Shown in pieces: positions 16,559-28,112 of a DNA stretch of 64,000 nt; position 1 is the first letter of the stretch; each line of letters opens with the position of its first letter. Under the pieces are notes generated by a model. That model was not told the origin of the DNA, did no database searches, and saw only the letters and a list, made by a program, of their open reading frames with translations. Source of the stretch: Glutamicibacter arilaitensis Re117 (GTDB lineage Bacteria; Actinomycetota; Actinomycetes; Actinomycetales; Micrococcaceae). Where the stretch lies: positions 3,348,001 to 3,412,000 of the forward strand of contig NC_014550.1 in the NCBI RefSeq assembly GCF_000197735.1. Direction: 5' to 3'. Both the position numbers and the translations under genes were made by a program.

Positions 16559-18057
16559 TCCCCAACGTTACTCGCGGTGGTCGCATGGCCGGTTTGATGA
16601 ACTACCTGGTTGGCCCTGGTCGTTCCAACGAGCACGAGAACCAGCGGCTCATTGCAGGAGATGATCGCGTGACTTTCGCTTATGCTCCTGGCGCTGAATT
16701 GTCGAAGTACGATGCTTTTGAGATTGCCGAGATGCTGGATGCGCCGCGCAAGGTGCACGGTACGGAAGTGACCAAGCCGCTGTATGCGAAAGACGAAGAA
16801 TCCGGCGAGTTCTTGAAGGATGAAAACGGCAAGAAGATCCGCACCGGGTCGAAGGATGCGCACGTGTGGCATTGCTCCTTGGCTGTTGAATCCGGGTACG
16901 GCTCAGTGCCCGATGAGCAATGGGAAAAGATCGCGAAGTCCTTCGTGGAAAAGATGGGTTTCATTGATCCGGACGGCGCGAAATCCTCGCGCTGGGTTGC
17001 GGTGCATCACGGCGCATCGAAGAATGGCAACGACCATATTCACGTAGTGGTGTCGATGGTTCGCGAGGACGGAACCAAGGCGAGCACGCACAATGATTTC
17101 CACCGCGCCCAGGTCGCGTGCCGCGAGCTGGAAACAGAGTATGGATTGCCTCGATTGGAGTCCCAGGAACACGGCAAGGGTCTGGCGGGAGAGAAGCCAG
17201 CAGAGCGTGCGAGGGCCGAGCGTGGGAATAATGCTTTGTCGGATAAGTTCGAGCTGCGTCGCCGTCTGCGTGCAGCCTTGTCCACGGCGAATAGTGCCGA
17301 AGAGTATGTGCGCCATGCACAGGACTTGGGCGTGCGTGTTGCCCCGAGTTTCAAGGCCGGATCGAACAGTGAAGTGCGCGGCTATCGGGTGTCTTTGGGC
17401 GAACGCGGCAGTGATGACAAAGTGATTTGGTACGCGCCGTCAAAGCTGGATTCCACTCTTGCCTGGAATGATATTCACGCCAGGTTCGGGAACAAGGATC
17501 GCGTGGCCGGGGATGCCTATTTGGTGTCCTTGCATTCATCGAGCCAGTCCCGCGGGGATCGCAAGGCAGTAGCGCATCCGGTCAGTGCTCAGCAGTTGGA
17601 TCGGATGATGAGCCATAAGACTGGCCCGGATACGCTGGCGAACATTTACGCGCGTTTGTCGTTGCAGTTCGAGCGCGGCAGGCCAGCGACGTTCCAGCAG
17701 CTTTCAGAGTCTTACGCCCGTGCTGCCCAGGGTGGAGGCAATGTGCGCTACGCGGCAAGGCTGAACCAGCGATTCAAAGCTGGCAAAGGTTATGGCTGGG
17801 TTGCTTTGGCGAAGCAAGCTGGTCGCTTAGGCCGAGTCATGATGCAGAATCATATGGCTGCTGATCGGCCTCGTTTTGCTTCGGGTGTCGATCGCTTGAT
17901 CAACGATGCCGAGAACATTGTGAACGCGGAAATGAAACGTATCCAGGCACAGGAAGCGCAGAAAGTGGGTGCGTCGAAGGCACCGCATGTTCCGTACCGG
18001 GATTGGAACGCCGGGGCGCGTCCTGGATCGGGTACTGACCAGGGTTACGAACGATAG
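16555..18057 (+). CDS. MobA/VirD2-like relaxase
   Basis: 500 residues. The N-terminal relaxase domain (MIPNVTRGGRMAGLMNYLVGPG, typical of actinobacterial MobA/VirD2-type proteins) carries HVWHCSLA around residue 103 and the metal-binding HxH at H161/H163 (NGNDHIHVVVS) after a HHG at 151-153. It nicks oriT and pilots the strand to the T4SS. The C-terminal half is long and helical, with no clear primase or helicase motif. The gene overlaps mobC and is followed by two accessory genes in the same direction. Confidence 0.93.
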   Translation: MIPNVTRGGRMAGLMNYLVGPGRSNEHENQRLIAGDDRVTFAYAPGAELSKYDAFEIAEMLDAPRKVHGTEVTKPLYAKDEESGEFLKDENGKKIRTGSKDAHVWHCSLAVESGYGSVPDEQWEKIAKSFVEKMGFIDPDGAKSSRWVAVHHGASKNGNDHIHVVVSMVREDGTKASTHNDFHRAQVACRELETEYGLPRLESQEHGKGLAGEKPAERARAERGNNALSDKFELRRRLRAALSTANSAEEYVRHAQDLGVRVAPSFKAGSNSEVRGYRVSLGERGSDDKVIWYAPSKLDSTLAWNDIHARFGNKDRVAGDAYLVSLHSSSQSRGDRKAVAHPVSAQQLDRMMSHKTGPDTLANIYARLSLQFERGRPATFQQLSESYARAAQGGGNVRYAARLNQRFKAGKGYGWVALAKQAGRLGRVMMQNHMAADRPRFASGVDRLINDAENIVNAEMKRIQAQEAQKVGASKAPHVPYRDWNAGARPGSGTDQGYER

Positions 18058-18083
18058 GCCCCAACCTAACGAGAGGAAGCACC

Positions 18084-18935
18084 GTGGAAAGCCAGGAAGA
18101 ATCAGAGATGATGCAGGACTTCGGCAGCATTGTCCGAGCCGTGATGGGTTCGGGAATGCAAATGGCCGAGAACGCCCAGCGCCGAGCACAAATGCGGCTG
18201 TCCGAGGCCAATGCGGAAGTAGAGCGTGAACGCAACGTGGCTCAGATGGTTCACCGAGATTTATCTTCAGCGCAGTTCTGGAAGAGCGCTGGCAGCGAGG
18301 CGATTGCCGACAGGATGATCGTGGCCAGCGAACTTGCTGGACGCCATGAATCAGCTTCCCAGGCGTTCATGGCTGGTGCTGACCGTATCCGCAATCAGTT
18401 CGGGATCAACGTGGAGGACATTAACCGGGATCATCCCACGGCGGCGACTGACCGCCACCGGGCCTTGCGGGATGCGCTGGATGACTACCTGGCCGGCCAG
18501 CGGGAGCACGCCGAAGGCAACCCGGTAGCAGCCGAGCAGGCGCAGGAGAACGAAGAAGCTCACCAAGCAGTGGCTGAGCGCGCAGCAGGTGAAGAACTGG
18601 CTGATGAGGCTCACGCTGACGCGGCGGAGCGGCGCGCCGAGCAAGAGCCGGTGCTTGGTGGCAAAGAACAGGGTGAGCCAACTGAAAATTCTGCGGCTCC
18701 CGCAGCTCCTAAGCATGCCGATGGGGCAAAACCTGGTTCTGCTGATGCAGAGCCGAAGCAGAACAGCCCCGCTGCGCAACGGCTGCTGACGGTGTGGAAA
18801 GATAAGGGCGGCAAAGACGCTGATTTCCCGTTGGCTCCAACCACCGCTAACCCCCAGACAGCCATGAAGAACCGCAAGCGAGTCATGGCCGGAGCGGCCC
18901 CGGCACGCACACAGGGACAGGAGCGAACGCGATGA
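18084..18935 (+). CDS. mobilization-associated acidic coiled-coil protein
   Basis: 283 residues from GTG at 18084 (MESQEESEMM, RBS GAGAGGAAGC). The N-terminal half is helical; the middle is a low-complexity Glu/Ala-rich coiled coil (AEQAQENEEAHQAVAERAAGEE). The C-terminus is Pro/Ala rich. It overlaps the next gene by 4 bp and follows the relaxase by 26 bp, so it is part of the mobilization operon. No enzyme motif; a structural or partner role is likely. Confidence 0.7.
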   Translation: MESQEESEMMQDFGSIVRAVMGSGMQMAENAQRRAQMRLSEANAEVERERNVAQMVHRDLSSAQFWKSAGSEAIADRMIVASELAGRHESASQAFMAGADRIRNQFGINVEDINRDHPTAATDRHRALRDALDDYLAGQREHAEGNPVAAEQAQENEEAHQAVAERAAGEELADEAHADAAERRAEQEPVLGGKEQGEPTENSAAPAAPKHADGAKPGSADAEPKQNSPAAQRLLTVWKDKGGKDADFPLAPTTANPQTAMKNRKRVMAGAAPARTQGQERTR

Positions 18936-19378
18936 TCGGCATTCCCCCAAACGATGATGAGCTGGATCTGGACGCTGGCGAGGCCAACGAGCCAGCGTCC
19001 CAACAACCAGTGACCGAGCAAGAACCAGAAGAACGCCCCTTCCTCTATGAGGATGCGGAACAGTGGCTGCATGGGTATGCGCTACCGCGCTACTTGCGCA
19101 GGCATGGCCCCTCAGGCCATGCGTGGGCACCGAATTGGTATGAGTACCCGGAAGCGTATTCGGTGATCACTGCGCTGTGGGAGACGTGGGAGCAGATGCG
19201 GTGGGATGGCCCTCAGCAGGTCTTGGTGTTCTATCGGGACTACTTCTATCCGCTGATGGACAGACTCACCGCGCAGGATGGCCCGTTCCATGCTTATGAC
19301 AAGGTGATGCACCCAGAACTGCCCGAGATGCTCCCTATCTGGGACGCACCGAGCGGGTATTTCCGTTCATCTGTATAG
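18932..19378 (+). CDS. DUF4913-like protein
   Basis: 148 residues. Acidic N-terminal 40 residues, then a Trp-rich domain (AWAPNWYEYPEAYSVITALWETWEQMR ... YRDYFYPLMDRLTAQDGPF) matching the DUF4913 pattern common on actinobacterial conjugative elements. Last gene of the mobilization operon; a strong terminator follows (19383-19428). Function unknown, but the context ties it to transfer. Confidence 0.75.
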   Translation: MIGIPPNDDELDLDAGEANEPASQQPVTEQEPEERPFLYEDAEQWLHGYALPRYLRRHGPSGHAWAPNWYEYPEAYSVITALWETWEQMRWDGPQQVLVFYRDYFYPLMDRLTAQDGPFHAYDKVMHPELPEMLPIWDAPSGYFRSSV

Positions 19379-19382
19379 CAGC

Positions 19383-19428
19383 AGCAAGAAGCTGGCCAGC
19401 GAATTTCGCTGGCCAGCTTCTTGCTTTT
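19383..19428 (+). terminator. Rho-independent terminator of the mobilization operon
   Basis: Perfect 20-bp stem AGCAAGAAGCTGGCCAGCGA with an ATT loop and a following TTTT. It starts 5 bp after the DUF4913-like stop codon. Confidence 0.9.
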
Positions 19429-19511
19429 AATGCCACCTCTTGCGCACATGGTAGGGTGCGTAACCCATGTTTCTTGGCCCACCGGAGAGGCAGAAGCGTT
19501 GCGCCGCACAC

Positions 19512-19661
19512 ATGAGTGGTGTGAACACTCTTTTGATTCTTGCGGTTATTGCTGACTTAGCGGCCTACGTGAGTGATTGGTACCAGGCGGTGGAACTAGC
19601 CATCAACGCAAGCAAATACTATTTAGCAATTGCCAGGAACGATATCGGCCGAAATTCATAG
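19512..19661 (+). CDS. possible short membrane peptide
   Basis: 49 residues (MSGVNTLLILAVIADLAAYV then a short polar tail) with one hydrophobic segment. No ribosome-binding site precedes the ATG and codon pattern is unremarkable. It is isolated between two terminators, so it may be spurious. Confidence 0.2.
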   Translation: MSGVNTLLILAVIADLAAYVSDWYQAVELAINASKYYLAIARNDIGRNS

Positions 19662-19703
19662 AAGCTCGTCGTCCACGGTCTGTACGGATTCAGGGCGTAA
19701 CAC

Positions 19704-19744
19704 AAACCAGGGTGGAAAGATCTTCTCTCCACCCTGGTTTATTT
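19704..19744. terminator. strong bidirectional hairpin
   Basis: Perfect 13-bp stem AAACCAGGGTGGA/TCCACCCTGGTTT, with T-rich flank (TATTTT) on the plus side. It separates the mobilization region from the convergent RHS/immunity genes on the minus strand. Confidence 0.8.
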
Positions 19745-19856
19745 TGCAGCTTTTCTATCGAACTACCCAAAACTCGGCAAATGGTTTGGTAGAACGAATG
19801 CAATTTAGAATCAACTTATAGTTAGAGATCCTCTTAGCGCTCAACCCTGATTGTGG

Positions 19857-20285
19857 TCAGGCAGTGGAATTAGTCCAAGATTCCAGATCAATTTTCTGCT
19901 GCACCAGTTCGCTTTCATCTCCGAAGCTATCAATTAAAACCTTCAATGATTCAAGCGCTTTTTTATGGCCGTGCGAGTCTATCCTTCCAGTAATGCGAAT
20001 CAATGCGAACGCGGCTGACGAAATGAACAGTGCATCATCCAAAGCCTCCTGGCCTTTTAGAGTCTGGCTCCACTCGTCGCTAAGTGGTGCGTCTACTATC
20101 TCCAAAAGCTCCTGAACGGTTGTTTCTTCAGAGACCTCGTCTCGATGGTCTTCTGCCAAAGAAATTACGTCAAAGCCTTCGTCCGAACCAAACGGCGCGA
20201 ACTCGTTGGTTAGATCTTCATAGAACTCCGAGGTGAAGTGATTCACATATTCATCATGGGGCGGTGTCAAATTATCGTCATGCAT
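19857..20285 (-). CDS. acidic small protein, candidate immunity protein
   Basis: 142 residues, strongly acidic, no signal or membrane segment. The second half (EALDDALFISSAAFALIRITGRI ... HKKALESLKVLIDSF) is all-helical and recalls DUF4259-type small proteins. It lies last in a minus-strand cluster downstream of a large RHS toxin, the usual position for a second immunity gene. The low GC and codon use unlike the T4SS genes fit a toxin-immunity tail swapped in by recombination. Confidence 0.55.
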   Translation of the reverse strand: MHDDNLTPPHDEYVNHFTSEFYEDLTNEFAPFGSDEGFDVISLAEDHRDEVSEETTVQELLEIVDAPLSDEWSQTLKGQEALDDALFISSAAFALIRITGRIDSHGHKKALESLKVLIDSFGDESELVQQKIDLESWTNSTA

Positions 20286-20359
20286 TTATGGCTGTTCCTA
20301 AAAGTCAAGAGTGAATCCTCTGTTAAGTTTCGAATCATTGCCTCGCTTGGATCGCGCGA

Positions 20360-20761
20360 TCAATAAACTCTGTCAAAGCCTTTAGCCTTAGCTTTAGAGT
20401 CAATATGCGTGAACCAGCTAATGGGTTGAACTGAAAGCCACTCTTCCTCTTCCCCTGGGGCCAAGGAGAAGAAATCCCAGCTCTCACTAATCTCCGGAAA
20501 AAGGGTGTATGACCCCGGGCCCGCTGAACGAAGCGTCACTAATACTTCGATCCCAGCAGGGAACATGGAACTCCCAGTATTGCCCTCGACGAGCTTCTTA
20601 GTGACCCTCCGAGAAGAAACAACTTTTATGAGAACAGTTGTTCCTTTAGCTGGACCTTCAAGATACTCTCCGTAGAAAATTCGATGTCCCTTTTTGAGCG
20701 CTTCAATACTCGGCCCTCGTAAGCCGCTATCGCTCTTTTTACGGAATACTGAAAAACCCAT
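20360..20761 (-). CDS. small hypothetical protein, first immunity candidate of the RHS toxin
   Basis: 133 residues (MGFSVFRKKSDSG). Predicted beta-rich: GHRIFYGEYLEG, TTVLIKVVSSRRV, GIEVLVTLRSAGPGSYTLFPEI, WLSVQPISWFTHI. It starts about 58 bp after the stop of the RHS protein, the standard location of the cognate cytoplasmic immunity protein. No family recognised; the function is inferred from position only. Confidence 0.6.
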   Translation of the reverse strand: MGFSVFRKKSDSGLRGPSIEALKKGHRIFYGEYLEGPAKGTTVLIKVVSSRRVTKKLVEGNTGSSMFPAGIEVLVTLRSAGPGSYTLFPEISESWDFFSLAPGEEEEWLSVQPISWFTHIDSKAKAKGFDRVY

Positions 20762-20818
20762 GTTCCCCCAATTGAACTCGTGGATGCGGATAAGCCAACT
20801 CGTTACCGGCTTACTCTG

Positions 20819-23800
20819 TTACTTGCAGTATCTACCTCTGTGCCCTGGTGGACAACTTCCTGCTCGCTTCTTGTATCCAACGATCCGCCCAGTCTCCCAG
20901 ACTCGTGCATGCTGGTAACTTTGGAACCGGCGATTGATCTTATAACTGCATCGCGTACCCATCCTGCGCTGGCATCTAGAGATCTGCGATATCGGACGTT
21001 TGGCGCCAACTCGGCTAATCCCATATTTGTAGACCTTGCTCTTCGATCCCCTGTGGTAGGACATGGTATAGCCGTAGTATTTTTTCTTGTTATACCTCTT
21101 CGACTTCCCAGGACGCGCGACGCCGCCCACCCTGACCGCATGCACGGAAGCTCTAGCTGCGGCGCGTGTTACGTTCCTACTCCATGTGTTATGCCATCTA
21201 CTTGTGGCGCGGTTCCAACTATTCATATAGTTGTTCGAACTTGATCCGTACCCGCTGCCATAGCCGCCTCCGCAGCTAATTCTGATGGCAAATCCATACC
21301 ATTGCGTTCGACATGCTTCACCATCGGTGTCGCTGCTATTAACTGGGTCATCCGGATATTTATAGCTTGTTGTGTTGCCGCCTTCTACTGGGTCACGTCC
21401 GGTAAATATCCCAGCATGAGAGTTGTAAAGACGTGCGCCCATCAGGATCAGTCCGCTGGTATCAACAGCTCGCTGATCAGCGCCATGCCAGCCATAAGTC
21501 GTCGCACCAGTATTCACTGGTTCGGACAGCTGGTTCCCATACTCGTCATACTGTGCCCACCCGGTGATACCTTGCCCCGCACCGGTGCCAGTGACCGGAA
21601 CAGTGGCCACCACGTCTCCGTGGGGGTTGCTCAACGCCAGTTCAACGTTATTCTCGGTGATGGTTAGTGCCAGGTCTCCACCGATCGTGGACTCATACCG
21701 AGTCGTGATCGTTTGGGTTCCTTGAACACGGCTCGTCCATGCAGGGTTATCCGAATCATCGGCGTAGTGCTTCGTTTCGGTCCCGGCAGCGTTCGTCCCC
21801 GTAGAAGTTACCGATAGTCGGCGGCCTTGCGGATCCCGGGCGAAGGTGGAGGTGGTGCCGTTGCGGGTAATGGCTGCAGCAGCATCATCAGCGAAGTACT
21901 TCACCGTGATCGCCCCAGCACCAGCCTTCACACCACCAGCAGCTGCTGGCGCATCCGCGGCTGGAAGCGTGGTCTGCCGTCCCAACCCGTCATACACATA
22001 CCCGGCGCCTACACCGACGCGGTCAGCCGCATCATAGGCCCAGGTCCGCGAAGCAGTCTGGGCTCCGTTGACCGTGGTGGTCAGCGAAGTACGGTTGCCG
22101 TTCTTATCGAACGCATACTTCCGCACCGTTGTCGGAGTGACGGCACCTTCAGCAGGGTCAGTATTGACGGTTTCGCCCGGCTGCGCGGTGACATCCTTGA
22201 CTTCGGTCAGGCGTCCGGCCCGGTCATAGGTGAACGACCGGTCATAAGCTGCACCCCGGTCACCGGCGGTGGAGGTGCCAGCAAGGACATCACCCTCAGG
22301 AGTCGTCTCACCGACAATCCGGCCGGTGGTATCCCGGTTCTGTTCCCACGCGATCCAGGTCCCGTTCGACGTGGTCCCGTCTTCGGCTTTCAGCGGGCCG
22401 TCATAGGCCAGGCGGACCTGCTTGCCGGATTCGTCGTAGTCCATCTTCTGGGTGAAGCCGCCCGGGATGCTCTGGGTCAGGATGTTGCCGTCGCCATCGT
22501 AGGACGCCTTGTAGGTGCCGGTTCCCGTCCCACCATGCTTGGACACGGTCATGCTCGTGACCACGCCCTGGTACTCCGCGGTGCCGTCTGACGAGAGCGC
22601 CCCGTACTTGTAGGTCGAGGTGGACACCGGCGAGACGGTCTTGGACACGTTGCCAAATCCGTCGTACTCGGTCGTGGTCGTTTCCCCCAGCGAGTTCGTG
22701 TAGGAAGTGGTACGTCCCCACAGATCCTGGGTCCATTTCACCTCTGACTGCGGCAACGTGCCTGAGGCTAGTGCCCGTACGCCGTTCTGTACGCCGGTGG
22801 CGTCGTAGAGCTTCTCGACCGGTTGAACCGCGACAGTGGTGATGCCACTGGTGGTGACCGTGGTTTTCAGCTCCTGCCCGTCAGCACGGTAGGTCTGGGT
22901 TGTCGTGCGCTTGGCACCATCGGTCCCGGTCGAGGCCTCGGTGAACGTCGCCGGCTGGCCATAGATGTTGAACCCGGTCTGATGCTTCGACACCGAGCCA
23001 GCACCCTTTGGGGTGTTCTTGCAGAGGTATCCCGCAAATTCAGGTTTGCTGCCACAAACAGCATCAACGGCGTTGGTGCCGGCTGTGTAGTAGATGCTCT
23101 GAGTGGTGCCGGCGTCTGCTCCTGCCGACTTCGGCTGGCGGGTCTCGATGACGCGGCCCTGGTCGTCATACCTGGTTTCGACCACGATGTTGTTTGTCGT
23201 GGGAGACAGGACCTGAGTGACCTTGGTGGGGGTTCCGATCACCCAGCCTGAACGCAAGTTGTTCTTATCAGTAATCGCCTTTCCGTTCTTATCGACCGTA
23301 TAGGCGTCATACCCGTTCTCCACCTGGGTGATGATCGGCTCATTCGTGGCAGACATGTCGACGTCGCCGGAATTCGCTTTGGTAGTGACTTCCTTCGTGG
23401 CAAGCATCCGCGGCATGCCGCCAGCATCAACATCGCTCAACGGCGTGTAGGTCGTCTTGGTGTGGACGCGAGCTGGCTCATCGTTCTCATCGGTGGTCAC
23501 CGGAGAATATGAGTCAGTGACATACCCACGTAAGAATTCTGCGGTAGCCTCATTCTTCGCGATCTCATCTGCCTTGATCACCGGGTCGGTGGCGTTCGAG
23601 ATCCCGTCACCGTTCTCATCCACATAGGCCGACAAAGCCGACCAGTAGAAAGACAAGGATGCCTGGTCCATATGTCCATTGACGATGCCGCCGACAACAT
23701 TCTCAGGGGTTGCGGCCGAGGCCTGGATCATACGCAGGGCCCGCTCATCGTAGGCCCGTTCGACATTGCCGTCCTCGTTGAAGACGCTGGCGGTGCTCTG

Positions 23801-26800
23801 CCAGGCTCCGGCAGCGTACGAGGAGGTGTTCACGACTCGGTTCTGCGAATCCACATACTGCAGATCCGCATATTTGAAGTCGCTGGCTGCAACGGATCCG
23901 GCCTTGGACGATGCGATGTTCTTCCCCGCTCCGAACACTGCGTAACCGGTAACGGGACGCTTGGAACCTTCTTGCTCCCAGAGCTTGACTCGTTCTTCAC
24001 GCAGGTCCGGCAGGTTGTTTCCATCCCCGACGGGGTTGACCCCATAGACAAAGCGTGCTGTCTGCACCCGGGAGTTCCCGTCGGTGGGGTTGCCGCGCTC
24101 GACCTTTTCCAGCCAATCAGCACGCCCGGAGCCGGTGTTCCCGAGCCCGTAGGAATAGTAGGTCGGGGCATCAACACGTGCGCCCCCACTGGTCTTTTCC
24201 TCGGTGGAAGCAATCAGCGGCACGCCAGCGGCCGAGTCAGCAGCATAGGTGTAGGAAGTGACATCCCCTGTGCGCGAATCCTTCACGCTGGTCAGTCGTG
24301 CATCAGCAGTCGTTCCGTCATACGCGTACTCGGCAATGTTCACAGTCTTCATCGCGCTGGCGGCTGGATCCCAGGCTGTGTAGGTGACTTTCGTGATCTT
24401 GCCTGAAGTGTCATAGGCCAGGTTGATGCGCCGGCAGCCCTTGACGGGGGTGGTCGTGTCGCATGTCAGGTTGGTCTCGGTGCCAGCAACAACCATCGTG
24501 GTCTGTCCAGCGGTGTTCGAGACGAACTTGGCTGTGCCCGTGCCGTTGCCGCCGGTGACGGTTTCGGTGATCCACTCGTAGATCTTGGAGTTGCCCTCCA
24601 GGATCGCACCACGCTTGAAGGTGGTCACTGTGCCGTCTTCCTCCGTGATCTTGATCCGCGCGGAGGTACCAGTGCCGGATAATGCGAGTTTCCATCCCGA
24701 AGCACTCGCGTCGTCATTCGCCGCGACATAAGTGCCCGTTTTCAAGGAGACACGGCCGTTGCCTGGCTGGCGGAAGACCGCCGCGGTTTCATCATCATTG
24801 ATCAAGGTGACGGTGCCATCCAGGGCAGTGGATTCAGCGACCATCAGCCCTGAAAGACCCTCGTCGGGGCCTTCGATATTCACGCGCCAGCCTTTGCCGA
24901 AGATGCGGGAGTTCGCGCCGATCCCCGAGTAGGACGAGTAGGAGCGGTTCACGGACAGACCAGTGTTGCCGGCGTCGACTTCGACGTCGGTTTCCGAAAG
25001 GTTCAGTTCACCGGTGGTCAGCGCGACCTGTCCGTCGCCGGCCTCGGCAACAGGGTAGTTATCCCCGAAAGCGTGCGGCAGCTTGGTGACCTGGACTGGT
25101 TTCTTGGATTTGTTCGTGGTGCACTGCAACTTCGAAGCGGCTGGAGCTCCTGCATAGTCGAAGCAGACCTGCAGCTCAACCAAGGTCGCCAGGCGGTCTT
25201 TACCGAGTTCTTTCAATTTTCCGGCCGGAGCGGCTGCGACGTTGACCATGGTATTGACTTTGACCGGCTGCCCAACAGCGATAGCAGGCAACGTGGCAGC
25301 TTCATACCATCCGCTATTCGAACCATAGGTCGTCGTATCAGCGCTGACGCTGTTTGCTTCACGCCAATACACCTTCGGAGTCACCACGCCGGTCGATGAG
25401 CTCGGACCTTGGCCAGTGACCTTGAACGAGTCCGAAGTAGTGGAACCACCGGCAGGAGAAGTCAGCGAAGCAACGCCGTTGCCGAAGGTCCACGTGGTAG
25501 TGCCCGAAGTATTGGTCGCTTTGTCGTTCGCCTTCACCCTCAGGATATTCGCGCCCGTAGGATTCCATGACAAGGTCGCCTTGCCAGAGGTGGCCGTGAC
25601 GGTCTTCCAAGGATCATTGTTCAACTGGTAAGAGAATTTGTCGGTGTCAGCGCTGGAAGAGAATGTGAAAGTATTCGAGGTGGGCTTTGTGGACTTCCAG
25701 CCGTTGTTCGTAATCCCTCCTGAGGAGGAGATCGAAGGAGCCGACGGCGCTACCGAGTCAACAGTGAAAGTAGTTGACGAACCGGCAGCCTTGGAACGCA
25801 GCGAACCGTCATTGGCCCAGGCCTTGACCGTGTAAGTGCCGTTCTCAGCCAAGGAGGCCTTATACGTGGAGACCTGCTTTGAAGCGACAGTCGTCCCTGC
25901 CTTCTTGGCCAGGGTGCTGGTGCCGGACATGTCGAACTCTGCCTTGACGTTACCGCCATCAGGGTCCGTCACTGTCGAACGGAACGTCGGGGTTTTGGAC
26001 TTTACCCACAGTTTGCCAGCAGCGTCCTTGACTGACTCGCCGGAGTTGAACGAAACACCCGAAGGGGTTCCTGGGTAGGAGTTGTAGGTCACGATGAATT
26101 GCGGCTCAACCGGATCATTGGACCCGGTGATGTAGTTCGCTGAGCGGTACCGCTTCCAAGTGTTGTTGTTCGTCTCATCGGCGGCAATCAGTCGAACACC
26201 AAAATTCTTGGTGGGGTTATCTGCCCAGTACTGGGCGATCGGCGTGATCGGGTAGTAGACGTACCCGGCAGCACAGCTGGAGGAGTAGCCTTTGGAAATG
26301 TTGTTTGAACCCTCGCCGCTGGTTGTCACGCTGGGCTGTGCGGTCCAACGAACATCAGACGAAATCCACGAGGTCGTCACACGCTGCACTTTAATCGGCG
26401 ACGAAGTGCACGAATAAGAGTGGTAGTTGTGCATCCGCAGCTCGGCCTTGGTGATCTTCTTGCCGTTCAAGGCGGTGGAGGCGAACTGCAGGAATGAGCG
26501 GGACTTCAACGAACCACCATTGAACGTGCCAACGCGAAGTTCAGGATCGCCGGCCTTGGATCCGGGGACGTCTGCCTGAACCCACGTATCAGAGACACCG
26601 GATGTCCAGGTCGGGTCAATCGTCACCGGATACTGGCGCTCTGGATCCTGCAGCCACTCTTTATCGACGGTTAGCGTGAGTACTGGGACGCCGTCTTCTT
26701 CGGTGAGTTCGGTGTCGACGAAACGTTCAGCAGATGGAAGGCCGGAAGCCTCATCGATCTTGGCATCCCACATCGTCGGCGCCGGGGCGAAGAATATGGT

Positions 26801-27515
26801 CTCGCCCGAGCCATTCACGGCACGCAGATCCCCGGTGTCCTTATCTTTCTTCAGGGTCAGGCCTTTAGAAAGTTGGACCGGGAAACGTAATGAGACATCT
26901 CCCTCGGGTGCCTTATCGACCACTGTGCGGTGGGAAAATCCTGACTTCAATGGCTGCACGACGACATCAGCTTCAGCTGACTGTTCCTGCGGAGCTTCCG
27001 AAGAGGATGACTCGACTGGCTCTGCCGATGTTTCTGGTTCCGGATTCGTGCTTGATGACTCTGCCGATGCTTCGCTCGGGGCAACAGTGGATGTTGCATC
27101 ACTGTTACCGGTAGGCGACTGCGATGGCTTAGCTGTACCTTCGGCAACTTCAGACTCTTGGGAAGGGGCCTCAGATGATTCAGATTCCTCCGACGGGAGT
27201 GGAGTCACCGTTGAAGTTTGCGGTGAGACATCCCCAATGGATTCATCCGTCACTGGTACTTCGACCTGGTCAGAATACTTGGCCTGGTTCTCAGCAATCT
27301 CAGGCTGAGGAAGCTCGCCTTCCCAGCCCAGCGTGAGCTTGGCGTTCTGGTGCTCGCCGGTGGCGTCGAGCTCAGCGAGCACGACCGAATCTTGGGTGGG
27401 GCCATCGCCGAGCGCGTCCTTGCCGTCAGCGATGGTGAGCTCGGTGCCGTCACCTACGACCGTGGAAGCGGTGTCAGTCAGTTCTCCGTCGGCGCCTAGA
27501 GGAATGAACCTGCCT
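20819..27515 (-). CDS. RHS-repeat polymorphic toxin, main frame
   Basis: At least 2,187 residues (from a GTG at 27382), with the frame open to 27515, where a one-base frameshift separates it from its signal peptide. Order: low-complexity Ser/Glu/Pro linker; DNRLRE-like domain (PVTIDPTWTSGVSDTWVQ); Ig-like repeats; RHS/YD repeats (YDDQGRVIETRQP, YDGFGNVSKTV, YDRAGRLTEVKD); and the RHS core end ARLYNSHAGIFTGRDPVEGG. The variable tip is about 150 residues, basic and Cys-containing. Its YKYGIS ... ISRCQRRMGTRC ... ARVWETGRIVGY ... CPPGH pattern recalls GIY-YIG/URI-like Rhs nuclease tips. It is probably an antibacterial nuclease delivered to competitors, paired with an immunity gene downstream. 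Confidence 0.85.
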
Positions 27516-27906
27516 TTTCTTCTTTGAAGCGGGCTGCTGAGGTCGTTTCGGACGTCCAGGTCCCATCCGGGTTGGCGAACACCTGTTCGGTGGCCGTGCG
27601 GAGGGACAAATCTTCGACGCGGTGGCCGGTGGCTTTCGCGGTAATTTGGGCGGACACCCCGTCAGGACGTTCGGTGACGTCCTCCACGGTTTGTGCCGTG
27701 TCTTGCGGTTCTTCGTCGGCGAACGCCGATGGGGCGACTAAACCTGAGGCCAGCAACGCACTGGTGCTGGCAATCGCGATAGCAGATAGGATTTTCCTCT
27801 TCCCTACTGTGAAATCTGTCCACAGGCGCGCAGAGATATCCCTTCTCAGAAGGTGCACTTCGACCTCTATTTTCGATAAGAAATAAAGCTGACACATAGC
27901 CAGCAC
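27496..27906 (-). pseudogene. RHS toxin N-terminal fragment with signal peptide
   Basis: Same gene as 20819-27515 but a different frame. It contains a Sec signal peptide (VGKRKILSAIAIAS ... GLVAPSAFADEE) and then ARFKEEKAG before a stop. Losing one A in the T/A run at plus 27515-27518 explains the break: with five A's the protein would read KEEKGRFIPLGADGEL and continue. The start is uncertain (GTG at about 27859 or ATG at 27897). It is a true frameshift, a phase-variable tract, or a sequencing error. Confidence 0.8.
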
Positions 27907-28112
27907 ATAGATTCTGCTATATCCAGTGCGCGCGAATTACCAAAAAGAACGCTTTGGGAAAAAAGTTGCCTAAACGTTATTTACCCAATGATCTTACGAA
28001 ACGAGAGGTTGAAGGCTGGGGTCAACTTGGGGGAGCATCAAATCTAGTCAATCGATTGATCTGCGAAATTCATTGCAGCATCGAATGAACGGGAATCAAC
28101 TTCTGCGATTCG

